64,000 bases of DNA, taken from contig UQFN01000001.1 in the NCBI GenBank assembly GCA_900540365.1, forward strand, positions 115,860-179,859, given 5' to 3'. The position numbers were made by a program, and so were the translations under genes. Position 1 is the stretch's first letter, and the number at the start of each line of letters is the position of its first letter. This DNA is from an uncultured Mollicutes bacterium. GTDB lineage: Bacteria; Bacillota_I; Bacilli_A; RFN20; CAG-826. This document shows, in pieces, positions 25,504 through 32,290 of this stretch. Under the pieces are notes generated by a model, which did no database searches, had not been told where the DNA came from, and was given only the letters and a program-made list of their open reading frames with translations.

Positions 25504-26618
25504 TTAGTATATTGCGGACGCAAACTTCTCATTGTCATCCACATTACTCTAAATCCAAAGACCATTACATAAACCATAATAGCCATACTTGAAATAACAA
25601 ATCCTAATATTAAGGTAATTAAAGCAGGAGTTAAAGCAGCATAAAAAGCAATGAGCAAACATTGATAAAATTTAATTGAACGATTTGGATTTGATTTACC
25701 TCTAGTCATTAAAAATACAATTAAACCTAAAAGTAATGTAATTCCAGCATTGACTCCTAGACTTAAGCCAGTTTGAATCCAAATTAAATTTGTGCGATTA
25801 TTTTTGTAAGCTAAATCAGAGAATATTTTTAAATTTTCATAAATTTGATTAGCGATTTCAGCCCCAGTTAATGAAGAAGTATTTTGAAGTAAATAAGCTT
25901 CAAAATTAACATTTTCAATGTAATTATAATCGCCAGAAAAACCTATCTTTGCAGAAGTAGAAGTGTCTCCTGGTTGGAAAATTGAAATAGCAAAATAATT
26001 TTTTGCAAAAAGAATATATGAAACACTTCTAGTTGTGTTATGTGCACCATTAAAATTAACTCCACCATCATGACCTAAATAATCATACATTGTAGAATTT
26101 ATTTCACTAACAATTTCATTAAAAGAATAGATTGAATCATCTTTAGCATAATAAATATCTAAATCTCTTTTGTATGTATTTTGAGTTGTATCAGTGTTAT
26201 ATAAAGATTCATGGTATCCTAAATAATAGAATTTATCTGTACCATTATAAGTTGGGTTAATTGGATTATTTAAATCAATATTAAGTTTAGCTTCATGATC
26301 AACTATATCGATATCACTTAAATATCCTTGAACTGCTACATAGTGGTCATCTAAAACAACATCAGTAATAGCTTCTTTAAATCCATATGTATTTCCACTT
26401 AAATAAGTTGCACCTGTTTGTTTACTAGCAGAAACAGTTAATGGAATCATTGCAACTAAGATAGATACTATAAAAATTATAATTGCCCAATACCAAGGTT
26501 TTTTAGTTCCACATTCAATACATGCATCGTTAGAATATAAAGTGCGAAAATAAGGAACAAAACTAGATAAATTGAATTTTGAATTTCTTTTCTTTGAATT
26601 CATTGGTTTCGCTTTCAT
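25500..26618 (-). CDS. Membrane protein, DUF1189-like
   Basis: A 372-residue membrane protein. A cytoplasmic N-terminus contains FVPYFRTLYSNDACIECGTKKPWYW, then one membrane helix (about 48-68), a large extracytoplasmic domain (about 70-275) and three or four C-terminal helices (about 280-365). The overall plan resembles DUF1189 proteins, but I am not certain of the family. GAAAGGGAG precedes the ATG, and a perfect 24-bp palindrome lies about 22 bases upstream of the start. Confidence 0.6.
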   Translation of the reverse strand: MKAKPMNSKKRNSKFNLSSFVPYFRTLYSNDACIECGTKKPWYWAIIIFIVSILVAMIPLTVSASKQTGATYLSGNTYGFKEAITDVVLDDHYVAVQGYLSDIDIVDHEAKLNIDLNNPINPTYNGTDKFYYLGYHESLYNTDTTQNTYKRDLDIYYAKDDSIYSFNEIVSEINSTMYDYLGHDGGVNFNGAHNTTRSVSYILFAKNYFAISIFQPGDTSTSAKIGFSGDYNYIENVNFEAYLLQNTSSLTGAEIANQIYENLKIFSDLAYKNNRTNLIWIQTGLSLGVNAGITLLLGLIVFLMTRGKSNPNRSIKFYQCLLIAFYAALTPALITLILGFVISSMAIMVYVMVFGFRVMWMTMRSLRPQYTN

Positions 26619-26640
26619 TTAATTACTCCCTTTCTTTATG

Positions 26641-26664
26641 CTTCATTAGTATATACTAATGAAG
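26641..26664 (-). promoter_or_regulatory. 24-bp perfect palindrome upstream of the DUF1189-like gene
   Basis: The half-site CTTCATTAGTAT is followed directly by its exact reverse complement. It contains a TATACT that could be the -10 element of the minus-strand gene. An operator overlapping the promoter is the simplest reading. Confidence 0.5.
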
Positions 26665-26940
26665 TTAATTTCACAAATAAATATAAAATATTTTGAATTT
26701 TGTATTTATTAAAAATGATTAAATAAGAATTAAATTTTGTAAAAATATTTGAGTTTTAAAGGTTTTTTGCTTAAATTAACGCTTTTTTAGTTTTGCAATT
26801 AGGATTAGAATGAGGATTTCGTTTATTAATTATAAAAAATTAAGAAAACAGAATTTTTAATAGAATTAAATTGTAACATTAACTACATAAATAAATCTTA
26901 CTTAATTGATTTTTATAATAAAAAGTATATTATTATCTCA
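26665..26940. other. Gene-free stretch upstream of tmRNA
   Basis: AT-rich DNA with no plausible gene. It holds repeat copy D and, at its right end, the tmRNA promoter: TTGATT (26906-26911) and TATTAT (26928-26933), 16 bases apart. Confidence 0.5.
26741..26770 (+). repeat. Dispersed ~30-bp repeat, copy D
   Basis: AAAATATTTGAGTTTTAAAG followed by GTTTTTTGC, in the intergenic region upstream of ssrA. It shares the AAA variant of the core with copy C. Confidence 0.65.
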
Positions 26941-26941
26941 T

Positions 26942-27303
26942 GGGTTAGTTCAGGCTTCGACATGAGAAGACTTGGCAAGAATTGCAGTCGAGTAATGACG
27001 TAATCATTAACAAAAATTATCTGGCAACAGAAATCAATCATTCGCATTTGCTGCTTAAGCACTCGTTATCTTTAAGATAAGATGCGACACATTCTAAGGT
27101 TTCATCTTCTCACGCTTAGAAAATGTGTCATACCAAGAAGATAGATTATAGATATGATTGTGTTCTTTAATCGAAAATTTACAATCTAGCAGGTAAAAGT
27201 TTGTTAGGTTTGATAAACTGCGAAATTTAAAACACTAACTAAACTGTAGTAGTTTTTGTAGGGTCTCTTGTGGACCAGGGTTCGACTCCCTGCTAATCCA
27301 CCA
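26942..27303 (+). ncRNA. ssrA: tmRNA (ssrA)
   Basis: The 5' end GGGTTAG pairs with CTAATCC (27293-27299) just before the encoded ACCA. The third pair is G-U, the alanine identity pair of tmRNA. The T arm carries GGTTCGACTCC (about 27279-27289), and the 5' half has the typical TTCAGGCTTCGACA. The tag frame appears to resume at GGC 27023 and ends at TAA 27056-27058, giving the peptide GNRNQSFAFAA after the tRNA-borne alanine. It rescues stalled ribosomes together with SmpB. It is about 362 nt, one-piece, with a terminator after it. Foreign DNA begins directly downstream. Confidence 0.95.
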
Positions 27304-27316
27304 AATTGAAACAACA

Positions 27317-27347
27317 GGATTGATACCAAAAATATCAGTCCTTTTTT
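27317..27347 (+). terminator. Intrinsic terminator of ssrA
   Basis: Stem GGATTGATA / TATCAGTCC (one G-T pair) with a 7-base loop, followed by six Ts. Confidence 0.85.
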
Positions 27348-27599
27348 CATTTTATAGGTCTATTTCGCTTATTTTAGGCATAAATTGCTTAATTTTTGGC
27401 GGAGTAACCCTTTTTCTTTGCCTGTTTTAAAAGAAGGCAATTTATCAAAAGCACGAATATACTTTAACCCCTGTTAATAGGTCTCTAGGGAAAGATGTTT
27501 AAGGTCTTTTTTGTGATTATATGGAAGTTGGCCACCAAATTTTTGGATGTTTTCTAAACTTTCCTTGAACAATTAAGGGCAAAATGATAGATAAAACTA
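27348..27599. other. Gene-free left part of the accessory island
   Basis: No intact gene. On the minus strand (about 27400-27475) there is a short open stretch reading FDKLPSFKTGKEKGLLRQK, bounded by stops; it may be debris of a mobile-element gene, but I cannot name it. No integrase gene is visible. Confidence 0.35.
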
Positions 27600-27613
27600 G
27601 TACTATATAGTAC
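27600..27613 (+). promoter_or_regulatory. Palindromic operator candidate for the MarR regulator
   Basis: The perfect 14-bp palindrome GTACTATATAGTAC lies 20 bases before the first gene of the rSAM/MarR operon, just downstream of a possible promoter (TTGAAC at 27565). MarR proteins usually bind such palindromes in their own promoter; that this one does is inference. Confidence 0.5.
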
Positions 27614-27633
27614 AATATATCAGGGGTGATTGA

Positions 27634-28299
27634 ATGGTTATTAGCATTAAGGATAAGATTAAGAACATCAACGCGGTCATCGGCTGCAACATCGGCTGCA
27701 GGTACTGCTACGCCAAAGCGGTGGCAAATAGATTCCACCTGACAGACGATTTCTCTAAGTCAATTGCAGATTTACATAAATTGGAAAGATTAAAAAAGTC
27801 CGGAGTATATTTTCTGACGGGAATGTCCGATTTGTACCTATGGAAAAAGGAGTGGCTTGATAAATCGTTCGAATTATTGAAGGAGTATCCGAAAACGGTT
27901 GGGATATATTTGACTAAAGCCCCAAATAAAATAAAGCTTGACAACGTTCCCGATAATGCTTGGATGGGGGTAACTATCACATCGAAATCGGATTTATGGA
28001 GATTGAAAGCATTAAAGGAAAATATTAAATGCAAGAACTATCACGTCACGTTTGAGCCGTTGTTCGAGGATCTGGGCGACATTGATTTATCGGGAATCAA
28101 ATGGATAGTCATCGGAACAGAGACCGGGAAATGCAAGGGCAAGATAGATGCCAAAAAGGAATGGGTCGATCATTTGGTGGATGTCTCTAGAAAATGCGGC
28201 TGCAGGATTTTTTTCAAAGAAGAGCTCGTCCATAAAATCATTGGCGAAGAAAACGCAATCCAAGAGCTCGCTTTAGAAATGGAGGAAGCATTGAAATGA
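27634..28299 (+). CDS. Radical SAM protein of the 'mobile pair' cassette (protein A type)
   Basis: A 221-residue radical SAM protein. The Fe-S cluster motif CxxxCxxC is C18-C22-C25 (GCNIGCRYCYA). The rest resembles a short barrel of the Gp37/DUF5131 kind: LTGMSDLYLWKKEW, GIYLTKAPNK, WMGVTITSK, FEPLFEDLGD, WIVIGTETGK. The three-gene arrangement radical SAM - MarR - radical SAM matches what NCBI annotates as the radical SAM mobile pair system; function and substrate are unknown. AGGGGTGATT precedes the ATG, and the stop overlaps the MarR start (ATGA). Codon use is clearly more GC-rich than the chromosome (ATC, GGC, TGC, AAG), a sign of transfer. Confidence 0.8.
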   Translation: MVISIKDKIKNINAVIGCNIGCRYCYAKAVANRFHLTDDFSKSIADLHKLERLKKSGVYFLTGMSDLYLWKKEWLDKSFELLKEYPKTVGIYLTKAPNKIKLDNVPDNAWMGVTITSKSDLWRLKALKENIKCKNYHVTFEPLFEDLGDIDLSGIKWIVIGTETGKCKGKIDAKKEWVDHLVDVSRKCGCRIFFKEELVHKIIGEENAIQELALEMEEALK

Positions 28300-28727
28300 A
28301 GAAGCACTATGGTGGAACTCTTATCTCCCAAATTAAACAGCTTCAAGATAGGATTTTCAACAAGATTCTAAAAGAAGAGGGCATATACGAATTCAATGGC
28401 CAACAAGGGAGAATTCTATTTTCTTTATGGAAAGACGAGAAACTCTCCTTGATTGAATTATCGAAAAGGACTTCTCTGGCTAAAACAACATTGTCCTCGA
28501 TGGTGGAGAGGATGAAGAACGACGGCCTTTTGATTGTCGAGGAATCTAAAGAGGACAAAAGAAGTCTAATTATCTATTTAAGCGACAAGACGCTGTCACT
28601 TGAAAGTAAGATAAACAGGGCCACGAAAAGAATGGGCGATATTTTCTACAAAGGTCTTAGCGAAGAAGAGGCAAGTAAGTTGGACAGATTGTTGAACAAA
28701 GTAAAGGAGAATCTAAAAGATGAATAA
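28296..28727 (+). CDS. MarR-family transcriptional regulator of the radical SAM cassette
   Basis: A 143-residue MarR-type winged-helix protein: NGQQGRILFSLWKDEKLSLIEL, then the recognition helix region SLAKTTLSSMVERMKNDGLL and the wing EESKEDKRSLIIYLSDK. It is the middle gene of the cassette, overlapping the upstream gene by four bases and the downstream gene by eight, so the three are made together. It probably represses its own operon through the palindrome at 27600. Composition is foreign, like its partners. Confidence 0.88.
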   Translation: MKKHYGGTLISQIKQLQDRIFNKILKEEGIYEFNGQQGRILFSLWKDEKLSLIELSKRTSLAKTTLSSMVERMKNDGLLIVEESKEDKRSLIIYLSDKTLSLESKINRATKRMGDIFYKGLSEEEASKLDRLLNKVKENLKDE

Positions 28728-29634
28728 GAACGTAATCATAAGGCAAATCCAAGTCAAAGACGTAATGACCAAGTCCAACGCTCCTATCGGCGGATATTGC
28801 GTCAACCCTTATATCGGATGCACACATGGCTGCAAATACTGCTATGCCTCATTCATGAAAAGATTCACAGGCCACACGGAAGAATGGGGAACGTTTTTGG
28901 ATGTCAAAAACTGGCAGCCGATCAAGAATCTTGATAAATTCAAAGGCGAGCATATCATCATTGGGACTGTGACCGATGGGTATCTGCCAGAAGAAGCCAA
29001 ATACAAGAACACTAGAAAACTATTGGAACAATTGGTGGGCGTTGACGCAGAACTGTTGATATGCACGAAATCCGATTTGGTAATTAGGGATTTGGATTTG
29101 TTAAAGAAATTCGACAAAGTCACGGTTTCTTGGTCAATTAACACCTTAGACGAAGACTTCAGAAGTGATATGGACGATTCTGTGTCAATAGAAAGAAAAT
29201 TAAAAGCAATGAAGGAAGTGTATGATGCTGGGATTAGAACGGTATGCTTCATTTCGCCAGTATTCCCAGGCATCACGGATTTCAAGAAGATATTCGAATT
29301 GGTTAAAGATCAATGCGATTTAATATGGCTTGAAAACCTTAACCTAAGAGGTGGATTTAAAGGAAAAATAATGGATTATATCAAAGAAAAACATCCCGAT
29401 TTGTATCCTTTATACGAAAATATATATAATAAAAAAGATAGGAGCTATTTTGAAGAATTAGAAAAAGAGGCTGTGCAATTAGCCAAAGACAACGATTGTC
29501 CATTCGTGGATAACGAAACACCATATGGAAGAGCCAAAAAAGGTCATCCAGTAATCGTTGACTATTTCTATCACGAAGAGGTTAGAGGTTCAGACAACAC
29601 AGGAAAAAGAAATAGGAAGCAAGAGGGAAGATAA
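28720..29634 (+). CDS. Radical SAM protein of the 'mobile pair' cassette (protein B type, SPL-like)
   Basis: A 304-residue radical SAM protein. The cluster motif is C34-C38-C41 (IGCTHGCKYCYASFMKRF), preceded by GGYCVNPY. Further conserved segments are IIIGTVTDGYLPEEAKYKNTR, LICTKSDLVIRDLDLL and VSWSINTLDEDFRSDMD, a layout like the SPL/Rv2578c group of radical SAM proteins. It is paired with the smaller radical SAM protein and MarR in one coupled operon. The product chemistry is unknown; I infer the two enzymes act together. Composition is GC-richer than the chromosome. A decayed NifX-type gene follows directly. Confidence 0.82.
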   Translation: MNKNVIIRQIQVKDVMTKSNAPIGGYCVNPYIGCTHGCKYCYASFMKRFTGHTEEWGTFLDVKNWQPIKNLDKFKGEHIIIGTVTDGYLPEEAKYKNTRKLLEQLVGVDAELLICTKSDLVIRDLDLLKKFDKVTVSWSINTLDEDFRSDMDDSVSIERKLKAMKEVYDAGIRTVCFISPVFPGITDFKKIFELVKDQCDLIWLENLNLRGGFKGKIMDYIKEKHPDLYPLYENIYNKKDRSYFEELEKEAVQLAKDNDCPFVDNETPYGRAKKGHPVIVDYFYHEEVRGSDNTGKRNRKQEGR

Positions 29635-29635
29635 C

Positions 29636-29999
29636 TTGAAGGCAGCAATCACATATGATGCAAAAAAACAAATAGCGCTTTCCATTATTTTAGAATAACT
29701 GAATATTTTTTATATATTTAATACCGAAACAAACGAAGAAAAGGTAATAGATAATGGTGGATATACCATCATAATCTAGCCGCATATCTAAAGTTGCTTG
29801 GCGCATCAACCTTAATTTGTGGTGGGATTGGCCTCTTGCAGAGTTGAAACTGCGAATGCTTCAGGCCTTGATTTAATATTAGGAGCCGCTTGGTGATATC
29901 AAAGACGTAATTAAAGCGTTTAAAGATGAAAACTTACATGGTAATCCAAATGCCATGCATCGGTGAAGCATTGAAGGACATCATCACGAACGTTAATTG
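29636..29999 (+). pseudogene. Decayed NifX/NifB-type (dinitrogenase Fe-Mo cofactor) family gene
   Basis: Broken frames one base after the radical SAM gene read, in order, KAAITYDA, TNEEKVIDNGGY, LICGGIG-like (TTTGTGGTGGGATTGGC at about 29817), ASGLDLILGA, IKDVIKAFKDENLHGNPNAM and EALKDIITNVN. These match the course of a small NifX/NifB-domain protein, but stops and several frameshifts interrupt it. Position and spacing suggest it was the fourth gene of the foreign operon. The family in gut Firmicutes is of uncertain role, not nitrogen fixation. Confidence 0.6.
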
Positions 30000-30164
30000 A
30001 ATAATACACCATTTTTCGGCAAGATGAGTGGCTTTTTGATAAGGTAGGAAATGTTATGTTACTAGACAAATAGAATGAATAAGCTTTATACGAATAAAGT
30101 GTTAAGCCTTTTATTTTATAGTGTTAATTCATATAAAAATTTATTTATAAATGCGTTTATTCCT
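30000..30164. other. Gene-free stretch before the DUF4143 gene
   Basis: No gene. It contains the first copy (30049-30068) of a 20-bp direct repeat whose second copy lies at 31808-31827, at a change from GC-richer to AT-rich DNA. Confidence 0.4.
30049..30068 (+). repeat. 20-bp direct repeat flanking the DUF4143 gene, left copy
   Basis: AAATGTTATGTTACTAGACA. The right copy at 31808 differs at one base. Confidence 0.6.
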
Positions 30165-30227
30165 TTGAAAAAAGTGCACTTACATGCTTGAAAAAAGTGC
30201 ACTTATATGTTTGAAAAAAGTGCATTA
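30165..30227 (+). repeat. Three 23-bp tandem repeats with palindromic core
   Basis: Copies begin at 30165, 30188 and 30211 with TTGAAAAAAGTGCACTTA; the third is cut short after TGCA. Each of the first two contains the 10-bp palindrome AAGTGCACTT. They look like an operator array upstream of the DUF4143 gene. Confidence 0.75.
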
Positions 30228-30239
30228 TTATAGTAGAAT
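30211..30239 (+). promoter_or_regulatory. Promoter of the DUF4143 ATPase gene
   Basis: TTGAAA (30211-30216) and TAGAAT (30234-30239) are exactly 17 bases apart. The -35 is the start of the third tandem repeat, so a protein bound to the repeats would touch the polymerase site. Confidence 0.6.
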
Positions 30240-30260
30240 CATATTGAAAGGTGATTAACT

Positions 30261-31568
30261 ATGCCAATTAAACTTGAAAATTATAAAGAACGATTAATTG
30301 ATAAAACTATTGAGCTATATTTAAAAACATTTAAAGCAATTCAAATTGTTGGTCCAAAATGGTGCGGCAAAACATGGACTAGTATGCATCATGGCAATTC
30401 TATTGTTAGATTAACTGATATAGAGAAAAGAAAACTAGCTATACTTAATCCGAAGTTAATTTTAAATGAGAATATTCCAGAGGTTATTGATGAATGGCAA
30501 CTAGTGCCAGAATTGTGGGATGCTATTAGAAATGAATGTGATCTGAGGGTATCAAAAGGGAATTTTATTTTAACAGGCTCAACCGCTTTACTAGATAAGG
30601 AAGAGAAATCTAAGATTAAGCATACTGGTACTGGTAGAATTATTAAAATAAATATGTTTCCTATGACAACATTAGAATTAGGTAAATCTCTTAATAATAT
30701 TTCTTTAATGGATATGTATGAAGGAAAGGTAATTAATAAATTAGTTGATCCTTTTGATATTTATGAAATTACTAGACTTATTATAAATGGTGGATGGCCT
30801 GAAAATTTAGGTCTTTCGAATTTAGAAAGTGATGGTTTACTAGCACGTGAATATATAAAGTCAGTTGTAGAAAATGACGTTAATGAAAATTACAATGATG
30901 ATAAATTCTTGTTTGACTCACAAAAAATGATGATGATTCTTAAGTCATTAGCAAGAAATGAGTCAAGTTATGCAGCAGAAGCAACTATTTTGAGAGATTG
31001 CTTTAATTTTAGTAATGGCGAAGAACAAACATTAAATAAAAGAACATTATCTAGATATTTAGACATTCTAGAAAAGTTATACATTATAAATAATCAAGAA
31101 GCTTATTCAACTAATTATAGATCTAGTTCAAGGGTTGGCAAAAAGGCAAAGAGAAGATTTGTTGATCCGTCACTTGCGGCTGCTCTTTTAGGCTTAACAT
31201 CTGAAAAACTAATTAATGATTTAAATACATTTGGATTATTGTTTGAGTCTTTAGTGGTTAGAGATTTAAATGTGTATATGGAATATTATAGAGGGCACGT
31301 TTATGCTTTTAGAGATAATCTAAGTAATGATGAGGTTGATGCTATAGTTGAATTTAGTGATGGTGAATTTGGCGCAATTGAAATTAAATTAGGAGATAAT
31401 CAAATAGATGAAGCAATAAAATCATTAACCAAATTTAATGATAATGTCGCTAAAAAGCCTAAATTTCTATGTGTGATTGTAGGTATAGGATCTGGACTTA
31501 CAAGAGATCCTAAATCTGGTGTATATGTTGTTCCATATAATACATTAGGAATGCATTTTAATGTCTAA
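30261..31568 (+). CDS. AAA ATPase with DUF4143 domain
   Basis: A 435-residue protein. An N-terminal P-loop ATPase has Walker A GPKWCGKT (31-38), EVIDEWQLVPELWD (Walker B region, about 74-87) and LTGSTALL (sensor). A C-terminal DUF4143 part follows, with GLLFESLVVRDL and a nuclease-like DEVDAIVE...GAIEIKLG segment. Such proteins are common in gut bacteria, are often horizontally acquired, and have no established role. AAAGGTGAT precedes the ATG. The gene is AT-rich like the host, unlike the DNA on either side, and lies between 20-bp direct repeats. Its stop overlaps a small frame at 31561. Confidence 0.88.
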   Translation: MPIKLENYKERLIDKTIELYLKTFKAIQIVGPKWCGKTWTSMHHGNSIVRLTDIEKRKLAILNPKLILNENIPEVIDEWQLVPELWDAIRNECDLRVSKGNFILTGSTALLDKEEKSKIKHTGTGRIIKINMFPMTTLELGKSLNNISLMDMYEGKVINKLVDPFDIYEITRLIINGGWPENLGLSNLESDGLLAREYIKSVVENDVNENYNDDKFLFDSQKMMMILKSLARNESSYAAEATILRDCFNFSNGEEQTLNKRTLSRYLDILEKLYIINNQEAYSTNYRSSSRVGKKAKRRFVDPSLAAALLGLTSEKLINDLNTFGLLFESLVVRDLNVYMEYYRGHVYAFRDNLSNDEVDAIVEFSDGEFGAIEIKLGDNQIDEAIKSLTKFNDNVAKKPKFLCVIVGIGSGLTRDPKSGVYVVPYNTLGMHFNV

Positions 31569-31680
31569 ACTAATTAATTTTAAATGTGACAAATACGTTG
31601 AAGTTGAAGGAGATAAGATTTCTTTAACTAAAACAACTTCACCAGAAGCACCATCAAGAAAAAACTTGAAGACAAAATAA
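31561..31680 (+). pseudogene. Small frame after the DUF4143 gene, probably frameshifted
   Basis: A 39-codon frame beginning MSKLINFKCDKYVEVEGDK starts inside the last bases of the ATPase gene (ATGTCTAA). It stops at 31680, but shifting frame near 31670 continues as DKIKDLFKG and a stop at about 31700, which looks like the original C-terminus. It could be a small partner, such as an antitoxin-like protein, of the ATPase; the family is not recognised. Confidence 0.35.
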
Positions 31681-31752
31681 AAGACTTATTCAAAGGATAA
31701 TATTAATAAGCATAGTGTAAAGGATTGAAATGACAATCTAGTATCACAAAAT

Positions 31753-31799
31753 GGTACGAAACTAGTTCAAGGGTACGAACTTTTATGAAGAGGTACGAA
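31753..31799 (+). repeat. Three GGTACGAA boxes
   Basis: GGTACGAA occurs at 31753, 31772 and 31792, that is every 19-20 bases, about two helix turns apart, so all boxes face the same side of the DNA. Confidence 0.6.
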
Positions 31800-31807
31800 A
31801 TTGTATC

Positions 31808-31827
31808 AAATGTTATGTTTCTAGACA
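31808..31827 (+). repeat. 20-bp direct repeat flanking the DUF4143 gene, right copy
   Basis: AAATGTTATGTTTCTAGACA, one mismatch from the left copy at 30049. It partly overlaps the inverted repeat AGACAT...ATGTCT (31823-31845). Confidence 0.6.
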
Positions 31828-31905
31828 TATTTGTACGACATGTCTGATACATTTTATGTGAACTAAATGGGGTTCAGTTCAGCAAGGGTGTTATAATATC
31901 CGATA

Positions 31906-31934
31906 TAAGTGCTCAGTCCCGGGCACTTTTTTAT
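31906..31934 (+). terminator. Intrinsic terminator
   Basis: AAGTGC pairs with GCACTT across a C/G-rich loop and is followed by a T run. A TATAAT lies only about 15 bases upstream, so a very short transcript is possible. Confidence 0.55.
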
Positions 31935-32290
31935 TTATCGTTTTGCCACTAGGAATTCGGCCATATTCCTGGAAGATACCAACACAGGATAATCAAATGC
32001 TGGCCCTTTTCCGATGACCGACTTCAAAAACCGCGACACCCCACGACACCCCTGCAAAAATCCCAAGTTTGTCTCGGCTCAATCCCGCATCAGTCTCAAT
32101 ATAGTCTCACTTTTGGAGAGAATGCTTGATTCAAAAAGCCACTTCTAACAAAAGTCATTTCCAGCCCACGCGGAGATGGCTTTTGGGAGGCAGGATTGTA
32201 GAGATGGGATTTTTAATTAACGGCTTCTTTTTATAACCCTATGCAGATGACTCGGCTACGCTGTTACGCTATAATAATAGTAGTACGAAT

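Larger units (their letters stand above)
31681..32290. other. Gene-poor region with repeats, terminator and coding debris
   Basis: It holds three GGTACGAA boxes, an inverted repeat, the second 20-bp direct repeat, a terminator at 31906, then a sharp rise in GC from about 31930. On the minus strand (31935-32078) an open frame of 47 codons ends in SSRNMAEFLVAKR and a stop, with an in-frame TGA at its head; it may be the tail of a mobile-element gene. No intact gene was found. Confidence 0.4.

Noticed and set aside
27298..27545. Duplication of the tmRNA end (CCACCAAATT at 27298 and 27532) as an att pair
   Set aside because: Only ten bases match, too short in AT-rich DNA to call attachment sites.
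28842..29285. Open frame antisense to the second radical SAM gene (147 codons)
   Set aside because: A shadow of a real gene with clear motifs; no ribosome site or recognisable protein.
30165..30227. Tandem repeats as a CRISPR array
   Set aside because: Three units of 23 bp with no unique spacers and no cas genes; they lie on a promoter.
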